This document shows positions 53,061 to 63,100 of a DNA stretch of 64,000 nucleotides, in pieces. The DNA comes from Mayamaea pseudoterrestris (Eukaryota > Bacillariophyta > Bacillariophyceae > Sellaphorales > Sellaphoraceae). A program made the translations under genes and the position numbers. The stretch covers positions 558,001 through 622,000 of the forward strand of contig BROI01000014.1 in the NCBI GenBank assembly GCA_027923505.1, written 5' to 3'. The stretch's first letter is position 1; each line of letters opens with the position of its first letter. Below the pieces are notes generated by a model. It was not told the origin of the DNA and made no database searches. It saw only the letters and a program-made list of their open reading frames with translations.

Positions 53061-53699
53061 TCAATCTGCGGTTGGTCTGGAGATCATAGACTGCTGATAC
53101 ATGGGGCGAATGAGGTGATCTGGAACTCGGTCTTCTTCATAGTCGTCGAGCGAAAAGGGAGCTTCTCTAGGTGAAAGTGGAGGAGACACGGCAGGAGTTT
53201 TGTCTGGTGTGCAAATGATGCTTGGGGATGGTGGTTCGTCAGCAACAATGGGAAGAGCCTTCTTGTTTGCCTTCTCTAGCTCGGCAATGCGCTTCATCGC
53301 GGCCGCATACTTGGCCTGTGACTCGGTCAACGCCACTTCAAGTTCTTCAATCCGCATGCGAGTCTTTTCGCGAGAAGCCGCTGCACTCTCACGATTCCTT
53401 ACGCGTCTCGCTTGTTTCCTCCACTGCGCTAGCTGGGCCTTGGTCATGGGAACGTCAGGCTCATAGCGTGAGCCTAGCTTGACTCCTGGAATCGCAGCAA
53501 GCGAAGCCAGCGGAGAGCAGTCGTCAGCTTCTTCCGGACTAGTTTTATGCTTCTTGTTCGTCGCAGTCGTTTCGGCTTGCTTGCTGGAGCGCAGTTTGTG
53601 CTTGCGATTCATCCTGGCTGCCGCTGGGTCGTCCGAAGGTAGCATGGGAAGCGAAAGGACAGTCTCCGGATGAGCAATCTCGTTGGTCATGGTTGTCAT
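53061..53699 (-). CDS. bZIP transcription factor 1
   Basis: 212 residues from ATG 53699 (MTTMTNEIAHPETV); the open frame goes back to a TTG only. The basic region has the invariant N-x7-R in NRESAAASR, within WRKQARRVRNRESAAASREK, followed by a zipper of about five heptads (RIEELEVALTESQAKYAAAM then RIAELEKANKK). Residues before it (PMTKAQLAQW) are shared with the neighbouring bZIP. The C-terminus is Pro/Ser-rich with SPPLSPREAP and an acidic DDYEED. Nuclear DNA-binding factor; targets are expected to be ACGT-core elements. No LOV domain, so it is not an aureochrome. Confidence 0.92.
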   Translation of the reverse strand: MTTMTNEIAHPETVLSLPMLPSDDPAAARMNRKHKLRSSKQAETTATNKKHKTSPEEADDCSPLASLAAIPGVKLGSRYEPDVPMTKAQLAQWRKQARRVRNRESAAASREKTRMRIEELEVALTESQAKYAAAMKRIAELEKANKKALPIVADEPPSPSIICTPDKTPAVSPPLSPREAPFSLDDYEEDRVPDHLIRPMYQQSMISRPTAD

Positions 53700-53960
53700 G
53701 ATTTGCTTTTTCTTCCTCCTCGAGTGGAGAGTTTGTGAGAGGTGACTGAAACTGCCAAGTGGCGAAACGTGATGGCGCGCCCGGAAGTCGACGATCGAAG
53801 TGCACGATTGAGATGACGTCACACGATTTGCCACGCGTCCCTGCAACGAGGCTCATGACCTGCAACGTGGAACCTTGTGGCGTTGCTCGCGAAACAGAAC
53901 GATCACATCGCGAGGCTCGTTGATCATTCGCGTTTCTTGCATGCATCCGGAATCCTGACC
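53700..53960. promoter_or_regulatory. Bidirectional bZIP promoter with a perfect CRE
   Basis: 261 bases separate the ATGs of two divergent bZIP genes. TGACGTCA, the full palindromic cAMP-response element bound by CREB/ATF-type bZIP dimers, lies at 53814-53821, almost midway. GAACGATCACATCG and other sites are not assigned. Confidence 0.7.
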
Positions 53961-54452
53961 ATGACGACCACCTCTACCAGCGACAACCCAGAATCCAAGG
54001 CGGAGGCTCGGAAAAAGAGAAAGGCAATTTTAATACAGCAGCGTCAGGAAGAACTGCAAGGGACGGAACGACACGATGACGGTGGAAACGAAGATAGAAG
54101 CCGATCATTGTCCATTGCTTCTGCTTCTGTCGCATCTGATTCGGATGGAGCCTCACAACAAGACGATTGGGATTCTTTAAGCAAGAAACAAAGAAAGGTA
54201 CAAGTCAGATATGATCCTGCTATACCCATGGACAAGGAGGAGCTTGCGAACTGGAGGCGACAGCATAGAAAGGTGCGGAATCGCGAGTCGGCAGCAGCCA
54301 GTCGTCAACGAATACGAAGTCGCATTACCGAGTTGGAAGGCGAGGTGGAGGAATGGAAGGATAAATACAATTCTGCGATGGAACGACTCAAGACTATGAG
54401 AGAGGCGAAATCAAATGGGGATCGCAAAAAGGGCAGCGCTGAGAATCGTTGA
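53961..54452 (+). CDS. bZIP transcription factor 2
   Basis: 163 residues from ATG 53961 (MTTTSTSDNPESKAEARKK). The basic region reads VRNRESAAASRQRIRSR, with the same NRESAAASR as bZIP 1, preceded by PMDKEELANWRRQHRK and followed by a short zipper (ITELEGEVEEWKDKYNSAME then RLKTM). The N-terminal half is Ser/Asp-rich. The near-identical basic regions and flanking PMxKxxLAxW show that the two genes are paralogues made by an old inverted or tandem-plus-inversion duplication; the rest has diverged, so it is not recent. Heterodimerisation with bZIP 1 is likely but inferred. Confidence 0.92.
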   Translation: MTTTSTSDNPESKAEARKKRKAILIQQRQEELQGTERHDDGGNEDRSRSLSIASASVASDSDGASQQDDWDSLSKKQRKVQVRYDPAIPMDKEELANWRRQHRKVRNRESAAASRQRIRSRITELEGEVEEWKDKYNSAMERLKTMREAKSNGDRKKGSAENR

Positions 54453-54972
54453 TATTATCAACAGCTGCTACTATCTGGCGCAAAGTATACCTCGTTGACG
54501 GCGGCATGTAAATCGCAGAATGTAGACTCAATAAAATGTAATAACTTTGAAGTAGCGCTGGTGTGATCTCCTCGATCACAGAATTCATCGTCTATGGAAA
54601 ACCAGCTGCATGAGCATATCTACAATGTTGTCTCGAACGAAAAACTATATCTGTAAGCACTTGTCGTATATGTTTTGTGTTGGTATTGTAGAAGGAGTCT
54701 AACAGTCAACTTGTCAACTAACAATAGCTGTAAATTATACAAAGAACATGAAATAACATTGACGACAACCGACAACTGCAAACCGTCGATCCAAGCACCA
54801 GGCCACCTTTAACATCAATGAGTTGCTAACTGCTAAACGATGTACATCTTTCCCAAATCGTCTCCCGACAAGTATACTGTTACATGTCAACACTACCGGT
54901 AGCTCTTAGTGCTGCGCGCTGACTTATGCAACTCACAAGTCGGACAAGCGATACTCGTCCAGCGTCGTCACC
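54453..54972. other. Convergent 3' intergenic region, nothing recognised
   Basis: 520 AT-rich bases between the stops of bZIP 2 and the BUD20-like gene. An AATAAAATG near 54529 could serve 3' end formation. No open frame with protein character, RNA gene or repeat from the window's families. Confidence 0.35.
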
Positions 54973-55362
54973 TTACGATTCCATCTTCGCATGCGCCGGC
55001 GGCAACACTTCCTTGGTCATACCGGCAGCCCATTCTGACGTCTTATGATTGTGATGATTTCCAGCTTTCAATTCCTTGACTCTTCGTTTATAAAACTTTG
55101 TCTTCTTGTGATCTTCCAAGGCCTTCGCGTCAATGAAATGTTTGTCAGTCTCAGAGCAGTAGAATTGGCCGCCACCAGGTAAGTCTACGTCATAGTCGAA
55201 CGCAATCTGTGGAACGCCCGTGGTCTCTTGTGCCTTCTTCAGCTCTTCATCCACCTGGTCAATATCCTTGTCGCGACGACTCAACCAGATTTTGCGCTTG
55301 TAAGACTTGTTCTTTGCGTTATGCCCTTTCGTGGCTCCTTTTATTCCACATCGTCCACCCAT
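54973..55362 (-). CDS. BUD20/ZNF593-like ribosome biogenesis protein, altered zinc finger
   Basis: 129 residues from ATG 55362 (MGGRCGIKGATKGHNAKNKS), close to BUD20 and ZNF593 length; the frame is open further back but only to a GTG. The basic N-terminus with KSYKRKIWLSRRDKDIDQVD matches the family's 'HKxxRxRRRxxDLDxIxxDL'. Then GGGQFYC starts the zinc-finger segment: in the family this is FYCxxCxxYFxxxxALxxHxxxKxHKRR. Here it reads FYCSETDKHFIDAKAL, EDHKKTKFYKRRVKELK, so the second Cys and the second His are replaced. The protein shuttles with pre-60S particles in yeast. It may fold without zinc. Confidence 0.85.
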   Translation of the reverse strand: MGGRCGIKGATKGHNAKNKSYKRKIWLSRRDKDIDQVDEELKKAQETTGVPQIAFDYDVDLPGGGQFYCSETDKHFIDAKALEDHKKTKFYKRRVKELKAGNHHNHKTSEWAAGMTKEVLPPAHAKMES

Positions 55363-55630
55363 TATGTAGCCTTTAGGTTTTGTTGATTTTCGTTTGTATG
55401 AATTCGATCCAAGAGCTTGTCCCGGCGGATTGTTCGCGGTTTGCAGAATGTGGAATGTGACGAAAATGGTTGGCGTCGGCAATAAGCGAAGAAGTACCGT
55501 TACGACTTCATGACGTTTGGATTTCACTCATCCGTCAGCCGCGAAACACGACATCGCACCTTTTCCACCATGGCGCTTCCAACGCATGCAACGATATCTC
55601 GACTCAATCTCCGGACCACCATTACGCAAC

Positions 55631-56203
55631 ATGTTGAAGACAACGATTCTATTATGTAGCTGTCTAAGACTGCATGCGTTCGCGCTTCGCCAATGGACAA
55701 GGAAGGCACACCATCGACCGGCACAACGACTGCTGCGGCCTTTGCGTTTGGACCAAAACGGCAACTCCGAGTCGATGAATAACGAAGAAGACGATATACT
55801 ATTCGAGTCAACGGTGAAAATAGACGACCATGGGTCAGACTTGACTGACCGTTTCAAATACAAGGTCAATGCCTTAATGGGTGTGTTTGATCCTCCTACC
55901 GAGACCGACAATGAGCGTACGGAAGGAAACATATTGAATGCCATGCTAAACTTTCCAGTATATTACTCTTTTAATGTTGTTGGAAGAACAAACAGTAACG
56001 AAGCTGAGAAGGATGTTTTTGTCGAGGCTGTCAAGGCGATCGTTAAGAGGAACTCGGGGAAAGAAGATGTGACGTGTTCCATCACACCGCGCGGAAATAA
56101 CTTTACCAAGGTAACTGTGGAGGCGAAAGTGGAAAGCACAGCAATCATAACTTCCATTTACAAGGAACTTGAAACGCTGGATCAAGCTGTGATGCGATTT
56201 TAA
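55631..56203 (+). CDS. DUF493 (YbeD-like) protein, plastid-targeted
   Basis: 190 residues from ATG 55631 (MLKTTILLCSCLRLHAFALRQ), where the hydrophobic leader and HAFALR fit a signal peptide with a cleavage-site Phe for a secondary plastid; the frame is open to 55517 but only from a TTG. The last 80 residues form the DUF493 ferredoxin-like domain: FPVYYSFNVVGRTNSNEAEKD.. VEAVKAIVKRN, VTCSITPRGNNFTKVTVEAKV, YKELETLDQAVMRF. Bacterial YbeD is linked to lipoate metabolism regulation; plant homologues are plastid proteins of unknown function. Confidence 0.85.
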   Translation: MLKTTILLCSCLRLHAFALRQWTRKAHHRPAQRLLRPLRLDQNGNSESMNNEEDDILFESTVKIDDHGSDLTDRFKYKVNALMGVFDPPTETDNERTEGNILNAMLNFPVYYSFNVVGRTNSNEAEKDVFVEAVKAIVKRNSGKEDVTCSITPRGNNFTKVTVEAKVESTAIITSIYKELETLDQAVMRF

Positions 56204-56588
56204 GGAAGCTCAACTTTTGAAATGGCGTTTCATTTGACATCTTCTTGCGAACTCAGCACATCCGATACACATAGCATTGTAGTCAAACAATAGAACGAAG
56301 TGACTTGCGTTAATGCCTCTGTCTGATACTACCGAGTAGTTCGAGAGCGAAATGGCTGTGTGGAGAGCGCTGCAGGACATCATTAACAACTGTACCTATA
56401 CGTAGTGTCGGCAAGTTTGGACTCAAATGTCGTTCCGTTACTGTGACCCTGCGTCTTGCCCGTTGAGCTGCGCTGGCGTGCTGACGGGTATCTTCCTTCT
56501 TAATCGAGGACCACCACCCGTCGATTGAAATAGAGACAGAAACGACTTCACGCCGTGCCATCGATCACCTTGTCTAAGTAGCCTACCG
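56204..56588. other. Intergenic region before the HMG-box gene
   Basis: 385 bases between two plus-strand genes. A minus-strand frame of 83 codons (56310-56561, ATG) lies here but has no recognisable protein character and no partner exon. It probably holds the HMG-gene promoter. Confidence 0.35.
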
Positions 56589-58158
56589 ATGTCGTCCCCC
56601 TCATCCGAAGATGCGCCCGAGTCGGCGCATGGACAGGTAAGAAGCGTGGGTGTAAGGTGTCTGTTCCCATCGAGCTCCCATTATATGCTCGAAGACCACG
56701 AACACTCTAGTGTGTGTGTGATGCACCGTGCTGCAGCAGCAGCAGTCTCGCCGAATCTTTTAGCTTCGCCTCGATTATATCTTGTTCCGAACTTTGCGAC
56801 TGCTCCTGACTCCTGAGAGCTGCCGAAGCGCTGACATGCAAGGAGTGTAGATTAGCTTCAGGTCCTTGGCGCTGTTTGCTCTGCATTTCCTCTCCTGGCA
56901 CACGGTGTCGGACATTCCTTGGCTCGGTGCACCGAGGAATATCCTTTCGTCGGGATCCATCTCTGCGTCAACTGATAATTTTGTCGCCTGGCGGTTTGTC
57001 TTGCAATGCTTCTGACCTCATTTACTTCGCATGCTGTGTTTTAGAAGGTTCTGGAAGAAAGCGATAATGCTAACATCAAGCTGGAACATGAACCGACAAT
57101 TATGTCCATTAGTAGCGTTGGATCGATGGACTACCACAAGTCTAGCGATCGGATCCCTGTCAAGCGACCCAACAAGAAAAAGCCCAAAGATAAGCCGAAG
57201 CGACCACTGAGTGCCTACAACTTTTTCTTTAAAACGGAGCGTGGAAAGATTTTGGTAAGCAAGTACAATGACTGCAGGATTTTTTACGATTCACGATTCG
57301 ATCGACGACGATATGTTACTTATCAATCAATGTCTACCATCCAGGCTGTACTCGCAGAGCTTGACGGCGAGAATAAGGACGAGCTACCGGTAGCCGACGG
57401 ACCGCCCATGGCTAACAAAGAAGTATTGAATGACCCGAGCGACCCGGATTATCTCGACGACGAAACGATTGGCCGTTTACGAAAGGAAGGAGGCAAGGTT
57501 AGCTTTGAAGTAATTGGCAAAATCATTGGACAACGGTGGAAAAACATTGATCCTGACCGCTTACAAAAGTTCTCTGAGTTGGCTGCCGAAGACACTGATC
57601 GCTACAAGAAGGAGATGCTTCTGTACAATGGAAGGCAGGAGGAGAAGATGCGGGTCGAAGCCATGAAGCCTCCAGCGCCGACCTACACGGAAATGCAAAT
57701 GAAAAGCCAAGGCGGGTCTGCTTGCTACTCGGATTCGTCGATGGGTTATGGAGCCGTTAATGGTGGTGGATATTATGGGTATCATGAAGCGTATCAGTAT
57801 CAATACCCGAGCTCAGCAATGTACCAGTACAGTTACCCTTCCGAATCAATGTCGCAGCAGCCAATGGGCGGTTCATCGGATGCGCGAGTGCAGCAACAGC
57901 TGCAACAGCAGCAATATGCAGCTGGTCAAAATAGCTCAGGATACTATGGCGCACCGCCTGGTTATCCAATGGGCTACGGGTAAGTTTTTGCAGCAGCCAG
58001 ATATATTTCATTTTGGGCATGCCTCACTACCATACCTTTTCCTCTCCATTATCTGATCCAGAAGCGGCGCTGGGGATGGATATGGCCCACCTCCGACGCA
58101 ACCACCAAACGGATCGGACTACTATGGCAGTGGCTATGGGCATTGGGGACAGCAGTAG
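56589..58158 (+). CDS. HMG-box protein with Tyr/Gln/Gly-rich tail (4 exons)
   Basis: Exons 56589-56636 (MSSPSSEDAPESAHGQ), 57045-57254, 57345-57979 and 58062-58158; all introns are GT..AG and phases agree, giving 329 residues. Nuclear architectural DNA-binding protein. The HMG box starts at KPKRPLSAYNFFFKTERGKIL and continues after the 90-bp intron 2 with AVLAELDGE..., ending in VSFEVIGKIIGQRWKNID, FSELAAEDTDRYKKEM. The loop between helices 1 and 2 carries an extra acidic insertion of about 50 residues, seen in other stramenopile HMG proteins. Intron 2 is stop-free and in frame, so an unspliced form would insert 30 residues inside the box. Intron 1 is 408 bp, long for this locus. The C-terminal tail is low-complexity (YYGYHEAYQYQYP, QQQLQQQQYA, GSGYGHWGQQ). 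Confidence 0.88.
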
Positions 58159-58369
58159 ATACTACATATAATGTGGTGTTTAATATTACATAGCAAACTG
58201 AAGAAATTCAATCTGCAGTGAGAAATAAGACTATTGGTAGCTGTAACAAGGGAAGAAATGAATCAAATGTTTGTTTGAGGGTTATCTCGCTACTGTACTA
58301 CTAGTTTAGGAGGTATGATACGGAGGAAGGACTGCCACTAACCCCGGAGTTTGAACTTTTTGTCTTCAC

Positions 58370-59000
58370 AAAGGCAGTGCAGCTGCTGGCTGAGACTGGT
58401 GAACAGTTATCATCAATCACATCGCAGTCCACTGAGACACAAGCCAGTTTCATTTGGGTTGATTTGGGCATACACATGGCTCAAGCGCGGCAGCTGCTGG
58501 CTGAGACTGGTGTCAAGTTATCACATCACCAATCACATTGTAGTCCACTGAGACTCCCGCCAGGCATACCATCTTGTAGCGCACCTGAAATAAGGATGTT
58601 AGCACCATTCTGGCTTGATTTGGGCATACACATGGCTCAAGGTATGGGCATTTGAATGTCAAGGCATCTGCGGGCTGAGACTGGTGAGAAGTTCTCACCA
58701 ATCACATTGCAGTCTACTGAGACACCAGCCAGGCATACCATCTTGTAGCGCAGACCGAATAAAGATGTTGGCAGCATTCTGGTATGATTTGGGTGTATAT
58801 ATGGCAGGATATATGGGCAACTGAAAGTCGCGGCATCTGTGGGCTGAGACTGGTGACAACTTGTCACCAATCACATTGCAGTCTACTAGGGCATCCACCA
58901 GGCATACCATCTTGTAGCGCAGTCTGAATAATGATGTTTACACCATTCTGGCGTGATATGGGTGTATAATTGGCATGATAAATGGGTAAATGAATGGGCA
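58370..59000 (+). repeat. ~170-bp palindromic repeat family, about 4 units
   Basis: Same family and orientation as at 39040-39478. Palindrome centres lie near 58406, 58517, 58691 and 58860; the last two are perfect or nearly so (GGTGAGAAGTTCTCACC; TGGTGACAA/TTGTCACCA around one C) and 169 bases apart. The first unit is shortened. Each has CACATxGCAGTCxACTxxG and GGCATACCATCTTGTAGCGC. It fills most of the gap between the HMG-box and PhyH genes (58159-59138); the rest, 58159-58369 and 59001-59138, shows nothing. Confidence 0.87.
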
Positions 59001-59138
59001 TCTGCGGGAATCTTTGTTTGTACCGGTACGACGTCTGACGCAAAGGATAGGATGAGACATCGTGAGAATCTTTTATGGCATCTGCTCTGCATAACCTTGC
59101 AAGCTATTTGACAGTGCTTGTTGCTATTTGCAAATAAG

Positions 59139-60182
59139 ATGACTGACGAAAATGTAAATGCCTCTGATGGCGACTCAATGAACTCAAACGACGAAGCACT
59201 ATGCGAGATTTTGGGGATACCCTCATTGCGCGTTGACTTTGACGAGGTTTCTGAGACGGAGGCTCCAACAGCTCGGTCGCTCGACGAACTGATTCGTATG
59301 CCAGATATGGAAATGAAAAACATAACAGATCGGCATGGACTAAGAAAGCAATACGAGTCTCAGTCGTACTGCATCTTTCCAAACGAACTGAGTGTTCCAT
59401 CCGTTGTCATGCGACGATTGGCGGATGAGCTCACTTGGGGAGGCGACAAGGTCAAAGCTGACAAAAGCTACGAATCGATTAAAGTCATCAAGAATGGAGA
59501 ACTCATAGAAAGACGGACATTGACTCGGTTTGAGAACTTTGTAAATCACCATGACGACTGGATCAAGCTCAGTCGTGACTACGTACCTCGTTTGATTTCG
59601 GCGGCGCTGCAGATTCCTTTTGTCTTGTTCAAGGAGAAACTCAATTTAAAACCTCCTGGTGGAAGTGGATTTGCTCCACATGCAGATGGCCCGTCCTTGC
59701 GGGTCGCACTCGGTGCTGACGGGCCTCAGACCTTCTTGACGGTCATGGTGGCAATCGATGACATGTCAATACAAAACGGATGCCTGAGGATTGTCAAAGG
59801 GAAGTGGAACGAGTCGTGCGCTTGTCCAACAGTCGAGCCAGAAGAAGGCGGTAGCCCTGATGCTGGCGGACGAGCTGGAGCGATTCGGATGAATGCAGCA
59901 GATGCAATGGCCTTTGAAGACATCACTGTTGTCGCAGGATCGATTGTCATGTTCAATTCGTGGGTGCCTCATAGATCGTCAGCCAACCGCTCTCCTTTTC
60001 CTCGCCGGGCCGTGTTTTTTACATACAATCCAGCAAAGGAAGGTGATTTTCATGATCATTACTACGCCAAGATGACAAGGTTACGCGACGAATGGAGGTT
60101 CCGAGCGGGCGCCGGATTAGATATTGGCACTCCCGACTACGTCGATGAACTAAAAGCTTTGGAAACAGTTCCAACGAATTAG
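59139..60182 (+). CDS. PhyH-type 2-oxoglutarate dioxygenase
   Basis: 347 residues from ATG 59139 (MTDENVNASDGD); the open frame begins earlier only at a TTG. The phytanoyl-CoA dioxygenase-like core has FAPHADGPSL with the HxD iron site, VMVAIDDMSIQNGCLRIV.. corresponding to the family's 'aLdd.t.eNGcl.vvPGSH', and the distal His in MFNSWVPHRSSANRSP with the 2OG-binding Arg in PRRAVFFTYN. The iron triad and Arg are therefore complete, in contrast to the oxygenase-like protein at 9965-11371. Similar proteins in algae and fungi oxidise lipids or secondary metabolites; the substrate is unknown. The stop abuts that of the FAN1-like gene. Confidence 0.87.
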   Translation: MTDENVNASDGDSMNSNDEALCEILGIPSLRVDFDEVSETEAPTARSLDELIRMPDMEMKNITDRHGLRKQYESQSYCIFPNELSVPSVVMRRLADELTWGGDKVKADKSYESIKVIKNGELIERRTLTRFENFVNHHDDWIKLSRDYVPRLISAALQIPFVLFKEKLNLKPPGGSGFAPHADGPSLRVALGADGPQTFLTVMVAIDDMSIQNGCLRIVKGKWNESCACPTVEPEEGGSPDAGGRAGAIRMNAADAMAFEDITVVAGSIVMFNSWVPHRSSANRSPFPRRAVFFTYNPAKEGDFHDHYYAKMTRLRDEWRFRAGAGLDIGTPDYVDELKALETVPTN

Positions 60183-63100
60183 TTATGTGTTAACTTCTGC
60201 TTCTCTTTTCTTGGAATGCTTCTTTTCAAACTTGCAAACTCTAGCGTTGCCGTGCAAACTTAGCACGTTTAACCAATCGTGTTGCCGCGGGTCGAGACGA
60301 TCGTTAACACTCTTCACTTCAACCAGCATTGTTTCCACTCGCACCAGCAAATTATTATGAAGCAGTTGTAGACGCTCGGGAAGCGATATTTCCACGGCAC
60401 CCCCGAGGGTTTGTGGAGACGACGATGTCGAACTGGTTGCTGCCCATGAGCGATTCCGCTTGAACGAGTTTGTTGCTCCCGCATCACCCATAGAGCAACC
60501 AAGAAAGTCTTCGTCGCCTATGATCATTTGAGAACGTTTGGCCTGTATCTCGCTCTGAGACTCGACTGAAAATGACTCTCCAACAAAGTCTCCTAAGTCG
60601 ATCGTATTAAAGGAGTCGTCGTCGTTGTCGCAAGCGGAGGCTCTGATCAGCAGGAGATCTGGCATGCCGCCTCGAAAGTGACGATAGTCAAAGCACATGC
60701 ATTTGAATATTGAAGCCAGGCACTTGCCGCCCAATCCTGCTGCAATGAGCGACAATGTTCGTACTCGAGATATGTCGTCAACGGACGTCGGATCTCGATG
60801 ACCGATGCTCTGCATATATGTATGGCGGGCGACGACTGAATCGTACACCAAGTTCGATATATCCTGGTCTGTCATACATTCAAGCTTGCTAAGAAGAGCG
60901 TCAATTTTCGCCCGACGAGTCTGATAAAAGCTGTATGCCTGGAGGCCTAATTGGCCGTGACCTACGAGCAAATCCAAAGGCGACCCTTGGAAAGGTGATA
61001 TGTGAATAGTTGTATGCATCGAGTTCAAGCATATTCTACGTCCACAGCCCCAGCCCGCACCAAGTATCGGGGCTGCGCAAATGATTCGGAACAGAGAATG
61101 CACATGCGAGCCTTCGTCATGAAATCCTCGCCAGCCACCTCGCGAGTCGCCTTGCGGAAGCCGCCCCGTGTGGTAATGTTCCATCGCATGCTCTTCCACA
61201 TTCTGCGCAATCGGACTGTCTCTATCTTCGAACCCTATGTAGGCGCAGCGGAAGCCTGGGCCGTTTTCGTCGTTTACGATAGCATTAGCGACAGCCGTGT
61301 CAATTGTGGGATTCCACTCTGAGTATTTGTCAGGACGTTGCTTATGTGATGCCGCGCCATGGAGACGCAAACCAAGTTCAATTACCTCAAGGCTTGCAAT
61401 GTCTCTTAAAATTTTAGTCAGCGGTTGCTTAAGTGGTTTCGCAAGCTCCCTGGCTGAAGAAAACGGGATCGATGCGTTCGCAATGACATGGGCAACAGCA
61501 TGGTCAAAGAAAGCTTTTACTGACGCGACCTGACGGGCTTTCAACTCTTCTATTTCCGCTGGGATGCCTTTCAAGACCTGTCTTGCTCGATTTAGTAAGT
61601 GCCGATAATTTATAAACAACCGCACAAAGGCCTTGCCGCGAGTGCGTCTCGACAACAAGAGGGTAGCCAGCTCCTTGACATCCATTACCGGTATATGCGG
61701 GATGACAGACATCGTCGCGCAGCTAAACATCTTTCCAAAAAGTAAAGTTTCCAAAGCGTTAGCTGCCAGCGAGTGGTTCACCTTTTCTAGAATTGGAATA
61801 GCATCCCACAAAACGTACGACAAACTTGCATCCCACCACAAATGCCTCAGCCATGGCCTTCGCAGTTTACCAGCCAGTTCCGGACATCCGATTCTTTCAT
61901 TCTGTAATAAGAGAACGTGCATTGCGACAACGGCGACAATGGCAAGGATCTTGTGACAAGCGGAAGCAGGTGCTTCGCTGTAGATTGCAATGTCGCGTTC
62001 TATACAACTTAAAAGCAATTTGCTAACTCGATCGCAAGGCTTCCACACTGCGTGCACAAAGTCTTCTCGTCCGCATCGATGTGTTAAGTTTAAAACATCA
62101 ACGTTGTGCTCATTTATCTGTTCGAAATTGCCATTGCCAAGAGGTTGCATGCCACGAGCGAGCCGCCGTTCATTATATCTCAGTGCGTTCTCCAGCTCCA
62201 ACAGGAAATCGACATGGGCACGTAATTCTAAGCTGCCTTCAAACGCCACAAAGGATGCATGCGTGTCGAATATTTGATCATCAACATTCTTGTCGGTTTC
62301 CTCGAAAGGCATGCATCGAAACGACTTCTGAAATGGATATGAAGACAAACCAAATCGACTTTTCAAGCCAGGATACTCTGCAAAGTGCCAAGCATGGATA
62401 CCTGGAAATCGAACGCCAGCAATGGGAGAGGGCTTGGAAACGTTCAACAGACTTCTCCAACCGTTCGTTCCGTCACCACGCATGCTACCCGGTCCGCTTG
62501 TGGCGCACAAGAAGAGACGCGTGCAACGAGCCAGTGTGCGATGGGGCTCTGCGCGAAGACGAAAGCCAGCCAATAATTGGTGCATGGCGCCGTTTCCAAG
62601 TATTTGTCTGATTCTCGTCTCAACATGAGCAGTCTCGGCGACACTTGGTTCGTGTTGCGGATTTGAGCTCTTCAACACTACTCGTGCTAAACTTTGGAGG
62701 ATCACCGAGTCGACGTGCTGTTTTACGGGAAGATACGATGAGCTGCTCGCTCCAGGAAACAGAGGTCGCTGACTCTTCATTTGCTTCCAAATCGCCGTCC
62801 CTGGTGGGCAAGGTGCCATGCGCCCTCGCCGACTACCCGCCATTCGCAGCAAGACCTGTCCTCTCTCGGGATTGCTAAGAAGTGAGTCATCGACAGTCTT
62901 GCCACATTCCTCTTCTGATGAGAATCCACGAATAAATCCCTTTTCCAACAGCCGCTTTAGAACGTCACATAGATCTTGCAACGCCGACAAATGTTTGTCG
63001 ACTGCCGCAGAATCTGGCGCATCGGAGGACGATATTTGCAAATCCTTCGTAGCATAATACCTCCTATAGACGTCATCGAGTCGAAACCAAAAACCCTTTC

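Noticed and set aside
56310-56561. 83-codon minus-strand ORF as a gene
   Set aside because: No recognisable domain, low-complexity basic composition and location in a likely promoter; kept only as part of an intergenic note.
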